Of a DNA stretch of 64,000 nucleotides, positions 8,450-17,534 are shown piece by piece (position 1 is the first letter of the stretch; every line of letters starts with the position of its first letter). Under the pieces are notes generated by a model. It ran no database searches. It was not told where the DNA came from and saw nothing but the letters and a program-made list of their open reading frames with translations. Origin of the DNA: Bog-532 sp963805255 (GTDB lineage Bacteria; Actinomycetota; Actinomycetes; Streptosporangiales; Streptosporangiaceae); the NCBI GenBank assembly GCA_963805255.1, contig CAWDTK010000015.1:124001-188000 (forward strand), given 5' to 3'. The position numbers were made by a program, and so were the translations under genes.

Positions 8450-10129
8450 ATGACCCGCCGACGGCCACCCGGGCTGGCCATCTGGTGGCGCCGGCGCAGC
8501 CTGCGCGCCCGGCTCACACTGACCGCCGCGGCCGGACTGGCCGTGGCGCTGGCGGCCGTGGCCATCCTGCTGGTCAGCACGCTCGGCGTCACGCTGGACC
8601 GGGGCCTGGACAATTCCGCGCGGCAGACGGCGCAGGAGGTAGCCGCGCTAGTGGACGCGAACCGGCTGCCCAACCCGGTGCCGGTGGCGGCCGGGACCGC
8701 GGTCGTTCAGGTCATCGACTCCCGCGGCCGGGTCGTGGCCGCGTCGGCCGGCGCGGACCGGCTGGTGCCGCTGCTGCCGCCGGCCCAGGCCGCCACGGTG
8801 GCGCGCACTCAGACCGGGATCCTGCTCGACGGCCGGCCCTACGGGCTGCCGGAATCGCTGCGGGTCGCCGCGGTTCCGGGCCGGCGCGGCGAAACGGTCA
8901 TCGCCGCCGTGTCCTACAACACGGTCCACGACACGCTGGCCACCGTGGCGCATGTGCTGCTGTTCGGCACGCCGGCGCTGCTGCTGCTGATGATCTGGGT
9001 GAGCTGGCTGATCACCGGGTCCACGCTGCGTCCCGTCACGGCATTGCGGCGCGGCGCGGAACAGGTCACCGCCACCGGGGGGCCCCGTGGGCTGCCCGTT
9101 CCCGAGGCCCGGGACGAGGTGCACAGCCTCGCCGTGACGCTGAACGACATGCTGTCCCGGCTGGAGGCGGCGCAGCAGCGGCAGCGGCAGTTCGTCTCGG
9201 ACACGGCGCACGAGCTGCGCAGCCCGATCGCGAGTATCCGGGCTCAGCTCGAGGTGGCGCTCGATCACCCGGACAGCCAGGAGTGGGACCAGACGGCGCG
9301 GGACGTGCTCGCCGACACGATGCGGCTGTCCCGGCTGGCCGAGGACCTGCTCGTCCTCGCGCGGCTGGAGGAACGCGGCGGTGGGGCGCACGGGGGCCCG
9401 GACCGGGACGGGCCCCGACACGGCGGGCCCGGACACGGCGGGCCCGGACACGGCGGGCCCGGACACGGCGGGCCCGGACACGGTGCGGACGGGACGGTCG
9501 ACCTGGCGGGGCTGGTGACCGGGACCACCGGCCGCTACGCGCAGGCCCGGGTGCCGGTGGCGGCGTCCGCGCCGGAGCCGTGCCGCGTGGCGGGTGATGC
9601 CGACGCGCTGCGGCGGATGCTGGTCAACCTGATCGACAACGCGGTCCGGTACGCGCGCACCCGGGTAATGGTGGCGGCGGTCCCCGGGGACGGGTCGGTC
9701 CTGGTCACCGTGACCGATGACGGGCCGGGCATCGCCGCGTGCGACCAGGAGCGGGCGTTCGAGCGGTTCACGACGCTGGACGGCGCGCGGGCGCGCCGCG
9801 ACGGTGATGTCAGCGGCGCGGGGCTCGGCCTGGCCATCGTGCAGGCGACGGCCCACGCACACGGGGGCACCGCGTGGCTGGAAGACGCCGGGCCCGGGCT
9901 GCGGGTTGCGGTCCGGCTGCCGCTGGCCGGGGCGCCGCCGGGGCCAGCGGCTGCACCCCCGCCGGGGCCAGCGGCTGCACCCCCGCCCGGGCCAGCGGCA
10001 CCCCCGGCGGGGCCAGCGGCACCCCCGGCGGGGCCAGCGGCCGGGGTGAAGGCTGCGCCGCTGGCCGCGGCGTCCGGCGGGCCATTGGCTGGCCCGGCGG
10101 ACGGCACGACCGCGGACCGGTTAGCCTGA
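8450..10129 (+). CDS. Two-component sensor histidine kinase with His/Gly-rich linker
   Basis: The 559-residue kinase is the partner of the regulator at 7765. A first helix (about residues 20-48) and a second (about 162-186) enclose an extracytoplasmic sensor domain of about 110 residues. HAMP and HisKA domains follow, with the phosphoacceptor His near residue 254 in DTAHELRSPIASIRAQ. The ATPase domain has N-box LVNLIDNAVRYA, G1 VTDDGPGI and G2 GAGLGLAIV. Between HisKA and the ATPase domain lies a linker of about 30 residues built from repeated HGGPG, encoded by a 15-bp tandem repeat. The C-terminus adds a Pro/Ala/Gly tail from a second repeat array. The stimulus is unknown; the adjacent thioredoxin-like gene would fit an envelope or redox cue. 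Confidence 0.93.
   Translation: MTRRRPPGLAIWWRRRSLRARLTLTAAAGLAVALAAVAILLVSTLGVTLDRGLDNSARQTAQEVAALVDANRLPNPVPVAAGTAVVQVIDSRGRVVAASAGADRLVPLLPPAQAATVARTQTGILLDGRPYGLPESLRVAAVPGRRGETVIAAVSYNTVHDTLATVAHVLLFGTPALLLLMIWVSWLITGSTLRPVTALRRGAEQVTATGGPRGLPVPEARDEVHSLAVTLNDMLSRLEAAQQRQRQFVSDTAHELRSPIASIRAQLEVALDHPDSQEWDQTARDVLADTMRLSRLAEDLLVLARLEERGGGAHGGPDRDGPRHGGPGHGGPGHGGPGHGGPGHGADGTVDLAGLVTGTTGRYAQARVPVAASAPEPCRVAGDADALRRMLVNLIDNAVRYARTRVMVAAVPGDGSVLVTVTDDGPGIAACDQERAFERFTTLDGARARRDGDVSGAGLGLAIVQATAHAHGGTAWLEDAGPGLRVAVRLPLAGAPPGPAAAPPPGPAAAPPPGPAAPPAGPAAPPAGPAAGVKAAPLAAASGGPLAGPADGTTADRLA
9419..9478. repeat. 15-bp tandem repeat encoding HGGPG, four copies, in the kinase linker
   Basis: Four identical copies of CACGGCGGGCCCGGA run head to tail. 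They encode HGGPG units that resemble weak metal-binding His-rich linkers. Confidence 0.9.
9941..10045. repeat. 21-24-bp tandem repeats encoding a Pro/Ala tail
   Basis: Two 24-bp units and then two 21-bp units sharing the core GGGGCCAGCGGC encode the GPAAAPP-rich C-terminal tail of the histidine kinase. Confidence 0.8.
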
Positions 10130-10191
10130 TCTGCGGTCGGCCCGGAGCGGAGGCCCCGGCGGGATTCCGGTCGAGATCGAGGTGCGCGGAC

Positions 10192-10893
10192 ATGCCAGCA
10201 CGAGTGCGGGAGACGGCGGCCCGCATGTCCCGCGCGGCCCGGGAGCATACGGTGGCCCGCATGTACCGCGCGGCCGGCGCGCATAAGGTCACGACCGCCG
10301 TGTTCGGCGCCAGCCTGGCGGCCATCGTGGCCCTGGGGGCCCTCGCCGCCACCTCCGGCACCGCGACATCCGGGATCGGCACGCCCGGGACCACCGCCAG
10401 GCCGTCCCGCCAGGCCGGCGATCAGCAGGCGCCGGGCTTCACGCTGCCTGCGCTCGGCCGCCCGGCCGGCCGGGTATCGCCCGCCGCCTACGCGAGGCGG
10501 CCGGTCATCGTCAACTTCTTCGCGTCCTGGTGCGTGCCGTGCCGGAAGGAGACACCGCTGCTGGCGCGGTACTACCGCGCCGCGCACGGCACGGTCGACG
10601 TGGTAGGCATCGACAGCAACGACAGCCAGACCGCGGCGGTCACGTTCACCCGGGCGGCCGGCGTCAGCTATCCGCTGGCCTACGACCCGGCGGCCAGGAC
10701 GGCGGACGCGTTCGGGGTGGCGGAGATTCCCCAGACGTTCTTCCTCAACGCGCAGCACCGCATCGTGGACCGCGTTTTCGGCGCGGTGACCGCAGCGGAT
10801 CTGGCCAAGGGGGTGGCGCTCATGGGCAGGCCCGTGGCTCCGGCGGCGGGCGCGTCACCGGCGGCGGGCGCATCACCCGGAAACGGAAGCTGA
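10192..10893 (+). CDS. TlpA/ResA-like membrane-anchored thiol-disulfide oxidoreductase
   Basis: The 233-residue protein has a basic N-terminus and one membrane anchor (about residues 34-55). A short linker leads to a thioredoxin-fold domain (about residues 80-215) with active site FFASWCVPCRKE and the cis-proline region FGVAEIPQTFF. This family reduces or oxidises cysteines of exported proteins, for example in cytochrome c maturation. The ATG at 10192 has GAGGTG about 7 bases upstream. It lies 62 bases after the histidine kinase gene on the same strand and could be part of that transcript. A short Ala/Gly/Ser repeat ends the protein. Confidence 0.88.
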   Translation: MPARVRETAARMSRAAREHTVARMYRAAGAHKVTTAVFGASLAAIVALGALAATSGTATSGIGTPGTTARPSRQAGDQQAPGFTLPALGRPAGRVSPAAYARRPVIVNFFASWCVPCRKETPLLARYYRAAHGTVDVVGIDSNDSQTAAVTFTRAAGVSYPLAYDPAARTADAFGVAEIPQTFFLNAQHRIVDRVFGAVTAADLAKGVALMGRPVAPAAGASPAAGASPGNGS

Positions 10894-10914
10894 GCCGGGA
10901 CAGGCCGCCCGCCG

Positions 10915-12045
10915 TTACCGATCTCCGCCGGGCAGCGGTCCGGCGAGGTGCAGCTCGGCCAGCGCCGAGGAAAAAGCGGCTTCCCAGTCACCGGCACCCT
11001 GAGCCGGCTCGGTCTCGCCGCCGGCCGCCAGCGCGGCGAGGGCATTGGTGACGACGTCCTCGCGGTTGGCCGAGGTCACGTACGCGTTCCCCAGTTCCAG
11101 CTCGTGCTGGAGGTTGTCCCGGCCATGGCCCGGCACGACATCGAGCACCAGCAGCCGCCGGCCAACGGCCCGGGCCTCCGCGCAGGTGCCGCCGCCCGGG
11201 CCGGTGATCACCAGATCCGCCGCCGCCATCAGTTCCGGGACGCGGTCCGTGAAGCCGAACGCTCTGACCCGCGGCTGCCGCTGCGCGACGGCGCGCAGCG
11301 CGCCTTCGAGCCGGGCGTTGCGCCCGGCGACGGCGAGCACGTGGACCCCCGCGTCCCCCAGCGCGGCCGCCGCCTCCGCGACCGGGCCCAGCCCCCAGCC
11401 GCCGGACATCAGCAGGACGCACCGGGCGCGGCCCGGGATCCCTAGGGTGTCCCTCGCCCCCGCCCGGGGCGGTGGCGTATAGAAGGCGGCCGGCACCGGG
11501 GACGGCACGATGCGGATCCTCGCCCGCGGCCGGAACCTGCGGACGGCCCGCCCGGCCACGCGCGACGTCACCAGGTACATGTCCACGTGCGGATGCACCC
11601 ACAGCCGGTGCGGGGTGACGTCCCAGCAGAACACCACGTGCGTCATGGCCGGATACCGTTCCGCAACGGCGCTGATGGCCGAGGCGCCGGTGGCGAACAC
11701 GGAGATCGCGAGGTCGGCCGGGTGGCCGTGGAGGTACTCGGTCAGCCGGGGAACCAACTGACGGCGGGCCCCGGCATCGGCCAGCAGCGCGAGCCGGGTC
11801 CCCGGCCGCAGCGCGGCGAAATGGAAGGCGTCGTACAGGCCGGGAACGGCGATCATCGAGCGGAACACCCGCTCCCCCACGCCGCCGGCCCCCCGGCCGA
11901 GCAGCCGCATCGCGTCCACGGTCTGCGTTGACCAGCCCCGGGCCGCCAGGGAATCGGCGCAGGTCTGCGCGGTAACCACGTGCCCCAGGCCCAGTGCGCC
12001 CGACACCAGCAGGGCCCGGCCGCGCGGCCTATCCGGAGGTTCCAC
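10915..12045 (-). CDS. Glycosyltransferase of the MGDG synthase/MurG-like (GT28) type
   Basis: The protein of about 376 residues resembles diacylglycerol glycosyltransferases and MurG-like enzymes. The N-terminal domain starts RALLVSGALGLGHVVTA with the glycine-rich acceptor loop. The C-terminal domain has LMSGGWGLGPVAEAAAAL, FGFTDRVPELMAAADLVITGPGGGTCAEA (the nucleotide-sugar-binding signature) and VPGHGRDN. The start is uncertain. The GTG at 12045 has GGAGGAG 8 bases upstream and fits the family N-terminus; starts at 12090 and 12228 would add 15 or 61 residues. The gene is divergent from the deacetylase at 12050, with only four bases between the chosen starts. The product could be a glycolipid. 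Confidence 0.82.
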   Translation of the reverse strand: MEPPDRPRGRALLVSGALGLGHVVTAQTCADSLAARGWSTQTVDAMRLLGRGAGGVGERVFRSMIAVPGLYDAFHFAALRPGTRLALLADAGARRQLVPRLTEYLHGHPADLAISVFATGASAISAVAERYPAMTHVVFCWDVTPHRLWVHPHVDMYLVTSRVAGRAVRRFRPRARIRIVPSPVPAAFYTPPPRAGARDTLGIPGRARCVLLMSGGWGLGPVAEAAAALGDAGVHVLAVAGRNARLEGALRAVAQRQPRVRAFGFTDRVPELMAAADLVITGPGGGTCAEARAVGRRLLVLDVVPGHGRDNLQHELELGNAYVTSANREDVVTNALAALAAGGETEPAQGAGDWEAAFSSALAELHLAGPLPGGDR

Positions 12046-12049
12046 CCAG

Positions 12050-12889
12050 ATGCTCCTCCGGCTCGCGATGGTTGGTGCGTGCCGTGACATGTTAGGACCC
12101 TGGCACGGCAATCGCGGAGGGGGGGAACCGATCAGCAGAGCCACCGGCACCGCACGCCGGTTCCCCACGCGGGCCGCCTGCGGCCTGACGCTGGCGCTGG
12201 CCGTCGCGCAGGGGGGTCCCGGCCTCACCGCCCTCGGTCCGGTCCGCCGCCACCTCTTCGGCCGGCTGGTGGGCTACGGCGACGCCGGGCACGTCGCGCT
12301 GACCTTCGACGACGGCCCGGACCCCCGGTCGACGCCAGATTTTCTCCGCCTGCTCGGCCGACGGGACGTCCGCGCGACGTTCTTCATGCTGGGCTCGATG
12401 ACCGCGGCGGCGCCGGGGCTGGCCGCCGAGATCGCCGCGGCCGGGCACGACATCGCCGTGCACGGCTGGGATCACCGCTACCTGACGGCGCGCGGCCCGC
12501 GGGACACGTTCCGGGACCTGGCGCGCGCCCGGGACACCATCGCCGCGGCGACCGGGCAGGAACCGGAGTACTTCCGGCCGCCGTACGGCGTGCTGAGCGG
12601 CAGCGCGCTGCTCGCGGCGCGGCGGCTGGGGCTGCGGCCGCTGCTGTGGACCTGCTGGGGCCGGGAATGGGCGCCGGGCGCGACAGCCGAGTCGGTGTCC
12701 GGCACGCTGAAGAGGAACCTGAGCGGCGGGGGTACCGTGCTGCTGCACGACTCGGACTCCGCCTCGCCACCCGGCGCCTCCCGCCGGGCGCTGGATGCGC
12801 TGCCGTGGCTCCTGGACGAATGCGCCCGGCGCGGCCTGGTGATTGGCCCCGCCGCCGAGCACGGCCTCCGCTGGGGCGTGCCAACGTGA
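12050..12889 (+). CDS. Polysaccharide deacetylase (NodB-homology, CE4)
   Basis: The NodB domain begins near residue 78 with motif 1 ALTFDDGPDPRSTP (catalytic base and metal-binding Asp). Metal-ligand histidines follow in HDIAVHGWDHRYL, then motif 3 YFRPPYGVLSG and a late motif VLLHDSDS. These enzymes remove N-acetyl groups from chitin-like or peptidoglycan sugars at the cell surface. An Ala/Leu-rich stretch near residues 40-60 could be a signal anchor. The ATG at 12050 has GGAGG about 11 bases upstream; in-frame ATGs at 12068 and 12089 are alternatives. It is divergent from a glycosyltransferase gene, so the two may modify the same envelope glycan. Confidence 0.88.
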   Translation: MLLRLAMVGACRDMLGPWHGNRGGGEPISRATGTARRFPTRAACGLTLALAVAQGGPGLTALGPVRRHLFGRLVGYGDAGHVALTFDDGPDPRSTPDFLRLLGRRDVRATFFMLGSMTAAAPGLAAEIAAAGHDIAVHGWDHRYLTARGPRDTFRDLARARDTIAAATGQEPEYFRPPYGVLSGSALLAARRLGLRPLLWTCWGREWAPGATAESVSGTLKRNLSGGGTVLLHDSDSASPPGASRRALDALPWLLDECARRGLVIGPAAEHGLRWGVPT

Positions 12890-13019
12890 CGGACAGCGGC
12901 TGGCACCCGGAGACGGAGACGGAGCCGCAGCCGAGGCGGCGGGCACGCCGACCCGTTTGCAGCTTCGGGCGGCGTGCCCGTTAGTCCCTGGGTGTACCTC
13001 CGGTGGACCGGTCAGACGG

Positions 13020-13481
13020 TCAGACGGTCCGGCGGCGGGACCGGGCGATGGTGCCGGCCGCTACGGTCAGGCCGAAGGTCACCGCGCCATGCCAGAGCCC
13101 GGCGAGCACCGGGCCGACGATGCCGCCGCCGAGGACGATCGAGAGCACGAAGACGATCGCGGCTGCCGCCACTCCGGGTAGCAGGGCGAAACGCCAGGGG
13201 TTGGCGCGAGCCCACCGGATGGCCCGGCCCGACCGCTTGCGCCACAGCGCCCCGGCCGCCGCGACGACGAAGAACACGACGACACCGAGCGACAGCGCGT
13301 CGCTGAGCCCGCCGAGCCCGGAACTCCCGCCGATCACGTGCCAGCCGAAGTCGCCCAGGGCGATGATCCCGCCCGTGACGGCGGCGCCGGTCCACGGAGC
13401 GTGCGACAGCGCCGCTCCCGAGACCGACATCTCCTCGCGCCGGGACAGGCCCGGCTCGTTCATCTGCGTTGGTGCAGACAT
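13020..13481 (-). CDS. Multi-pass membrane protein of unknown function
   Basis: The 153-residue protein has a hydrophilic N-terminus of about 28 residues and four likely membrane helices (about residues 33-50, 62-80, 96-115 and 122-142) with basic cytoplasmic loops (WRKRSGRAIRW) and a basic C-terminus. A clear AAGGAG site lies 5 bases before the ATG, so expression is credible. I do not recognise the family. It is a single gene followed by no same-strand partner within 130 bases. Confidence 0.7.
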   Translation of the reverse strand: MSAPTQMNEPGLSRREEMSVSGAALSHAPWTGAAVTGGIIALGDFGWHVIGGSSGLGGLSDALSLGVVVFFVVAAAGALWRKRSGRAIRWARANPWRFALLPGVAAAAIVFVLSIVLGGGIVGPVLAGLWHGAVTFGLTVAAGTIARSRRRTV

Positions 13482-13817
13482 TTCAGCTCCTTGCGCGGAC
13501 CACGGCCTTGTCCGAAACTCACGTCATATCGCGTTTGGCGGTAGCCTACCATGCTGGTGTGCCTGTTTTCCCGTATGTCGCCTTCGCCAGGCGACGGGGC
13601 CACTGGTGCATTCGCGCGCACGCCGTTTGGGCCCGGAGCGTGATCTTCATCTTCGCGGCCGGAGCCGAATCCTTCCTGTGAGAACCCTTAGGGAGTGTGG
13701 AGAGTGAGCCCATCTTCGGGGAAGGAACAGGAGAGAGCACCGCGGCGATATCGAGCCCGGTAGCCGGACAGAGCACCTGTAGCGACCAGAGGCGCTACGA
13801 CGGCGAAGGCGATGAGG
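13482..13817. other. Divergent intergenic region upstream of the first HtrA gene
   Basis: This 336-base stretch separates the divergent membrane-protein and htrA genes and must carry both promoters. It is less GC-rich around 13505-13560. No clear -35/-10 pair, hairpin or repeat could be assigned with confidence. Confidence 0.4.
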
Positions 13818-15224
13818 ATGCAGGACGACGAGACCGGCACCGAGCCAGACGGCGGAAACGGATGGCCGGTAGCCGAGGGGCCCGGTGACGGCGGGTACGG
13901 CGCGTGGGCGGACCCGGCCGGCGCTGCCCCGGAGCCGCCCCGGCGGCGCCGGCGTGGCCGGATCGCCGTGTACGCGGTCGTGGCCTGCCTCGCCGCGGGC
14001 CTCGGCGCGGCCGCCACGGTCGGCCTGAACGGCGGCGAGACGGCCCCGCCCACCGGGGTCTCCTCCCATCAGATTCCAGGCCCGCAGAACGACGCCGGAA
14101 ACACCGGCAACGGCTCGCTGAACAAGGCGTATGTCGCCGCCAAGGTCGGGCCCGCCGTCGTGGACATCGACGCGGCCATCGAGTACTCGGGCGGCACCTC
14201 GTCCGAGGGAACCGGGATGGTGCTCAGTTCCGATGGCCTGGTGCTCACGAACAACCACGTGATCGACGGGGCAAAGACGGTCAAGGTGACGCTGACGACC
14301 AGCGGCAGGGTCTTCGGGGCCACGGTGGTCGGCTACGACTCCACGCACGATGTGGCGCTGCTCAAGCTCAACGGCGCCGCCCGGCTGAAGGTCGTCGCGG
14401 TCGGCAACTCCGGGCAGGTCACACTGGGCACCCCGGTGCTGGCGCTGGGCAACGCCGAGGGCCAAGGCGGCCTGCCGACCCTCGCGGAGGGCATCGTCAA
14501 CAGCCTGAACAAGACGATCAGCCCCACCGACGAGAGCACCGGCGCCATCGAGACCCTGCACGGCATGCTGCAGACCAACGCCAATGTCGTGTCCGGCGAC
14601 TCCGGCGGCCCGCTGGCCAACTCGGCGGGCCAGGTGATCGGGATGGACACCGCGAACGCCTCGAGCTCGCAGGGCTCCTCGTCCGTACTCGGCTACGCCA
14701 TCCCGATCAATACCGCGCTGTCGGTGGCGCACCAGATCGCGGCGGGGCAGGCCAGCGCCACGGTGCAGGTCGGCCTGCCGGGGTTCCTCGGCGTCCTGGT
14801 CCCGCAGAGCAACAGCTCCAGTCCGGTACAGCAGGCCCAGCAGCAGCGGCAGCAGGTACAGCAGCAGCAGCAACAACAGCGCGTGCCGCCCGGCAGCGGC
14901 AGCGGAACGGGCAATGGCCAGCCTCCCCAGGGCGGGGCCTGCACCAACGACGACACAGACACCACGGTGCCGTCGTCCATCGCGCCGGCCAGCTCCGGGG
15001 CCCTCGTCGACGGCGTGCTCTGCGGTACCGCCGCCGCGACCGCTGGCCTGGCGAGCGGAGACGTGATCACCGCCGTCAACGGCCACGCCGTGACCACATC
15101 CAGCGCCCTGACCGCCATGATGTCCGGGTTCCGCCCGGGCACGAAGGTGACGCTCGGCTGGGAAACCGCCGGCGGTCAGCAGAAGACGGGCACGCTCATG
15201 CTGGGGGCCGCCCCGGCGCGGTAA
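13818..15224 (+). CDS. HtrA/DegP-like serine protease with PDZ domain
   Basis: This 468-residue protease is anchored by one helix (about residues 50-70) behind an acidic, disordered cytoplasmic leader. The trypsin-like domain carries the triad: His near residue 147 (LTNNHVIDGA), Asp near 178 (HDVALL) and Ser near 261 (VVSGDSGGPL). A linker rich in Gln (encoded by CAG repeats at 14828-14880) leads to a PDZ domain (about residues 380-465). HtrA proteins degrade misfolded envelope proteins and are usually stress-induced. I chose the ATG at 13818 rather than 13812 because MQDDETG matches the leader MQEDQSG of the next paralogue. It lies tandem to a second htrA-like gene. Confidence 0.93.
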   Translation: MQDDETGTEPDGGNGWPVAEGPGDGGYGAWADPAGAAPEPPRRRRRGRIAVYAVVACLAAGLGAAATVGLNGGETAPPTGVSSHQIPGPQNDAGNTGNGSLNKAYVAAKVGPAVVDIDAAIEYSGGTSSEGTGMVLSSDGLVLTNNHVIDGAKTVKVTLTTSGRVFGATVVGYDSTHDVALLKLNGAARLKVVAVGNSGQVTLGTPVLALGNAEGQGGLPTLAEGIVNSLNKTISPTDESTGAIETLHGMLQTNANVVSGDSGGPLANSAGQVIGMDTANASSSQGSSSVLGYAIPINTALSVAHQIAAGQASATVQVGLPGFLGVLVPQSNSSSPVQQAQQQRQQVQQQQQQQRVPPGSGSGTGNGQPPQGGACTNDDTDTTVPSSIAPASSGALVDGVLCGTAAATAGLASGDVITAVNGHAVTTSSALTAMMSGFRPGTKVTLGWETAGGQQKTGTLMLGAAPAR

Positions 15225-15559
15225 GCGGCCCGTGAGCCATCCCGGTGATTTACGTCACAAGCCATCCGGAGACCACGCTCACGTGCCGGTTAATGCGCAC
15301 CTGGTGACGATTTCCGGCCGCCGGCGCGTCGCACCCGGGCGGACCGCGATAGTGGGGAGCGCGATGGGGCATGTTGGTTCCTGGACGATGCGGTGAGCCG
15401 CGCCACGGTTCTCTTCATAACCTGAAGAGGGCATTCAGGTAACGCTCAGGGACGGATGGCTAACTAGGATCGAGGCGGCGGGCGGCAACCAGGACGCCCG
15501 CCGGAACGGCGGAACCGGGCGAGACTTCCTTACTCGGTCTCAACACAAGGGCGATAGTG
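15225..15559. promoter_or_regulatory. Regulatory region upstream of the second HtrA gene
   Basis: A 335-base gap between the two protease genes. It contains an inverted repeat CCTGAA-N7-TTCAGG at 15421-15439, about 120 bases before the start codon, followed by AT-richer sequence (GGCTAACTAGGATCG near 15456-15470) that could hold a -10 box. The inverted repeat is a candidate operator or sigma-factor-associated site; this is inference only. Confidence 0.35.
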
Positions 15560-17402
15560 ATGCAGGAAGACCAGAGCGGTAGCGAGAACGGGCCGGGCGG
15601 GGCACAGCAGCCGCCTGAGAACGTCGGCCCTCAGGTCTCTATGCCCGCCAGCGGAAGCACGCCCTGGAAGAGTACGGACGACACCATGGCCTTCGGTGAC
15701 GCCGCACGCGGCGACACAGTGTCCTTCGGCGGGCAGGACGAGCCACCGGTGGACGCGGCCCGCGACCAGCAGGCCGGCGGATTCCGGGACGCTACCCGCC
15801 GCCAGCTACGGCGGGAGCGGCTATGGGCAGCAGCCCGGCGGGCCCGGTGCGTACGGCCAGCAGGCCGGCGGATACGGCCAGCCCGGGAGCCACGGCCAGC
15901 CCGGCGGATACGGCCAGGCCGGCGGATACGGCCAGCCCGGCGGATACGGCCAGCCCGGCGGATACGGCCAGGCCGGCGGATACGGCCAGCCCGGCGGATA
16001 CGGCCAGCCCGGCGGATACGGCCAGCCCGGCGACTATGGCCCGGGCGGAGGGTACGGGCCGCCGGGCGGATACGGGTCCGGCGGATACGGATCCCCCGGC
16101 GGCGGGTACGGCGGCTGGGGCAGCCCGGCCGGCGGCTACGGCGAGCCGCCGCCGCGCAAGCGCCGTGGCCTGGCGGTCCTCGTGGTGGTCGCCGTGCTGG
16201 CCGCGGCGGCCGGGGCCGGTACCGCGGTGGCGCTGAGCGGCGGCAACGGCGGCTCGGCCGGCGTCTCCTCCAGCGACGTCCCGGCCCCGCAGAGCAACGG
16301 CAACACCAATGGCAACACCAACCTCAACGTCGCCGCCGTCGCGGCCAAAGTGGAGCCGGGGGTCGTCGACATCACGTCCACGCTCAACTACCAGAGCGAG
16401 ACGGCGGAAGGCACCGGGATGGTGCTCAGTTCCGACGGTCTGGTGCTCACCAACAATCACGTCATCAACGGCGCCACCGCGATCAAGGCCACCCTGGTCA
16501 CCACGGGCAAGACCTACACGGCGCGGGTCGTCGGCTACGACGCCACCGACGACGTGGCGCTGCTCCAGTTGCAGAACGGCTCGGGCCTGAAGACGGTTTC
16601 GGTGGGCAACTCCGCCCAGGTCTCGCTGGGCACTCCGGTCCTGGCCATCGGGAACGCGGGCGGACAGGGCGGCAACCCCACCGTCGCGCAGGGCATCATC
16701 AACGCCACCAACCGGACGATCATGGCCGGGGACCAGGGCAGCGGGACGACCGAGACGCTGCACGGCATGCTGCAGACCAGCGCGCAGATCCAGCCGGGCG
16801 ACTCCGGCGGCCCGCTGGTCAACGCCGCGGGCAAGGTGATCGGCATGAACACCGCCGCGAGCAGTTCCGGCTCGGAATCGTCCAGCAACTCGACCATGGG
16901 CTACGCCATCCCGATCAACACCGCGCTGTCCATGGCCCACCAAATCGCGGAAGGGCGCGGCAGCTCGACGATCCAGATCGGCCTGCCGGGCTTCCTCGGC
17001 GTCCTGGTGCCGCAGAGCAACAGCTCGAACCCGCAGCAGCAGGCGCGGCAGCAGCAGCAGCAGGGCCAGGGCGGCGGCTTCGGCGGCTTCGGCGGGACCG
17101 GCGGCGGCAGCCAGAGCTGCGTCAACAGCGCCACGGCCAACTCGGTCCCGGCCACGATCGCGCCCGCCAGCTCGGGAGCGCTGATCGACAACGTGCTGTG
17201 CGGGAGCGCGGCCACCACGGCCGGCCTCGGCGCGGGTGATGTAATCACCGCCATCAACGGCCAGGGCGTCACGACGCCCAGCTCACTGACGACGATCATG
17301 TCCAAGTTCCACGGCGGCGACAAGGTGACCGTCGGCTACGCCGGCACGAACGGCGCCAAGCAGAACGTGTCGCTGACGCTGGGCACGAGCCCGGCGAAGT
17401 AA
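15560..17402 (+). CDS. Second HtrA-like serine protease, apparently frameshifted near 15784
   Basis: Two frames together make one protease of about 613 residues. The first frame starts at the ATG at 15560 (MQEDQSGSENGPGG, like the paralogue at 13818) and reads about 75 sensible residues. The second frame (+1) carries a Gly/Tyr/Gln-rich cytoplasmic domain of YGQPGG repeats, a membrane helix, the protease domain with NNHVING, DDVALLQL and PGDSGGPL, and a PDZ domain ending at 17402. Removing one C at 15784-15785 joins them smoothly as GGFGTLPAASYGG. A separate ATG at 15696 opens the second frame but gives an atypical N-terminus. Either the sequence has a one-base error or the gene is broken. Confidence 0.8.
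15868..16035. repeat. 18-bp tandem repeat encoding YGQPGG/YGQAGG
   Basis: About nine 18-bp units (core CGGCCAGCCCGGCGGATA) encode the Gly/Tyr/Gln-rich cytoplasmic domain of the second HtrA. Such low-complexity aromatic-glycine sequence is common in proteins that self-associate. Confidence 0.9.
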
Positions 17403-17423
17403 ACCGCGAGGACCTCCCAGGCA

Positions 17424-17459
17424 ATCGGCCCGCCGGCGCTATGACCGGCGGGCCGGTTG
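17424..17459. terminator. Strong hairpin after the second HtrA gene
   Basis: CGGCCCGCCGG pairs perfectly with CCGGCGGGCCG around an 8-base loop, with AA/TT extending the stem past one G-T wobble. It lies 25 bases after the htrA stop and about 75 bases from the convergent dapE stop, so it can terminate from both sides. Confidence 0.75.
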
Positions 17460-17534
17460 CCAGACGGATCGCTGGGCGGTTCGCGGGCGGATCGCTGTGC
17501 GGCCCGGACCGGGTCAGCCGCTGGCAGCCGCTGG

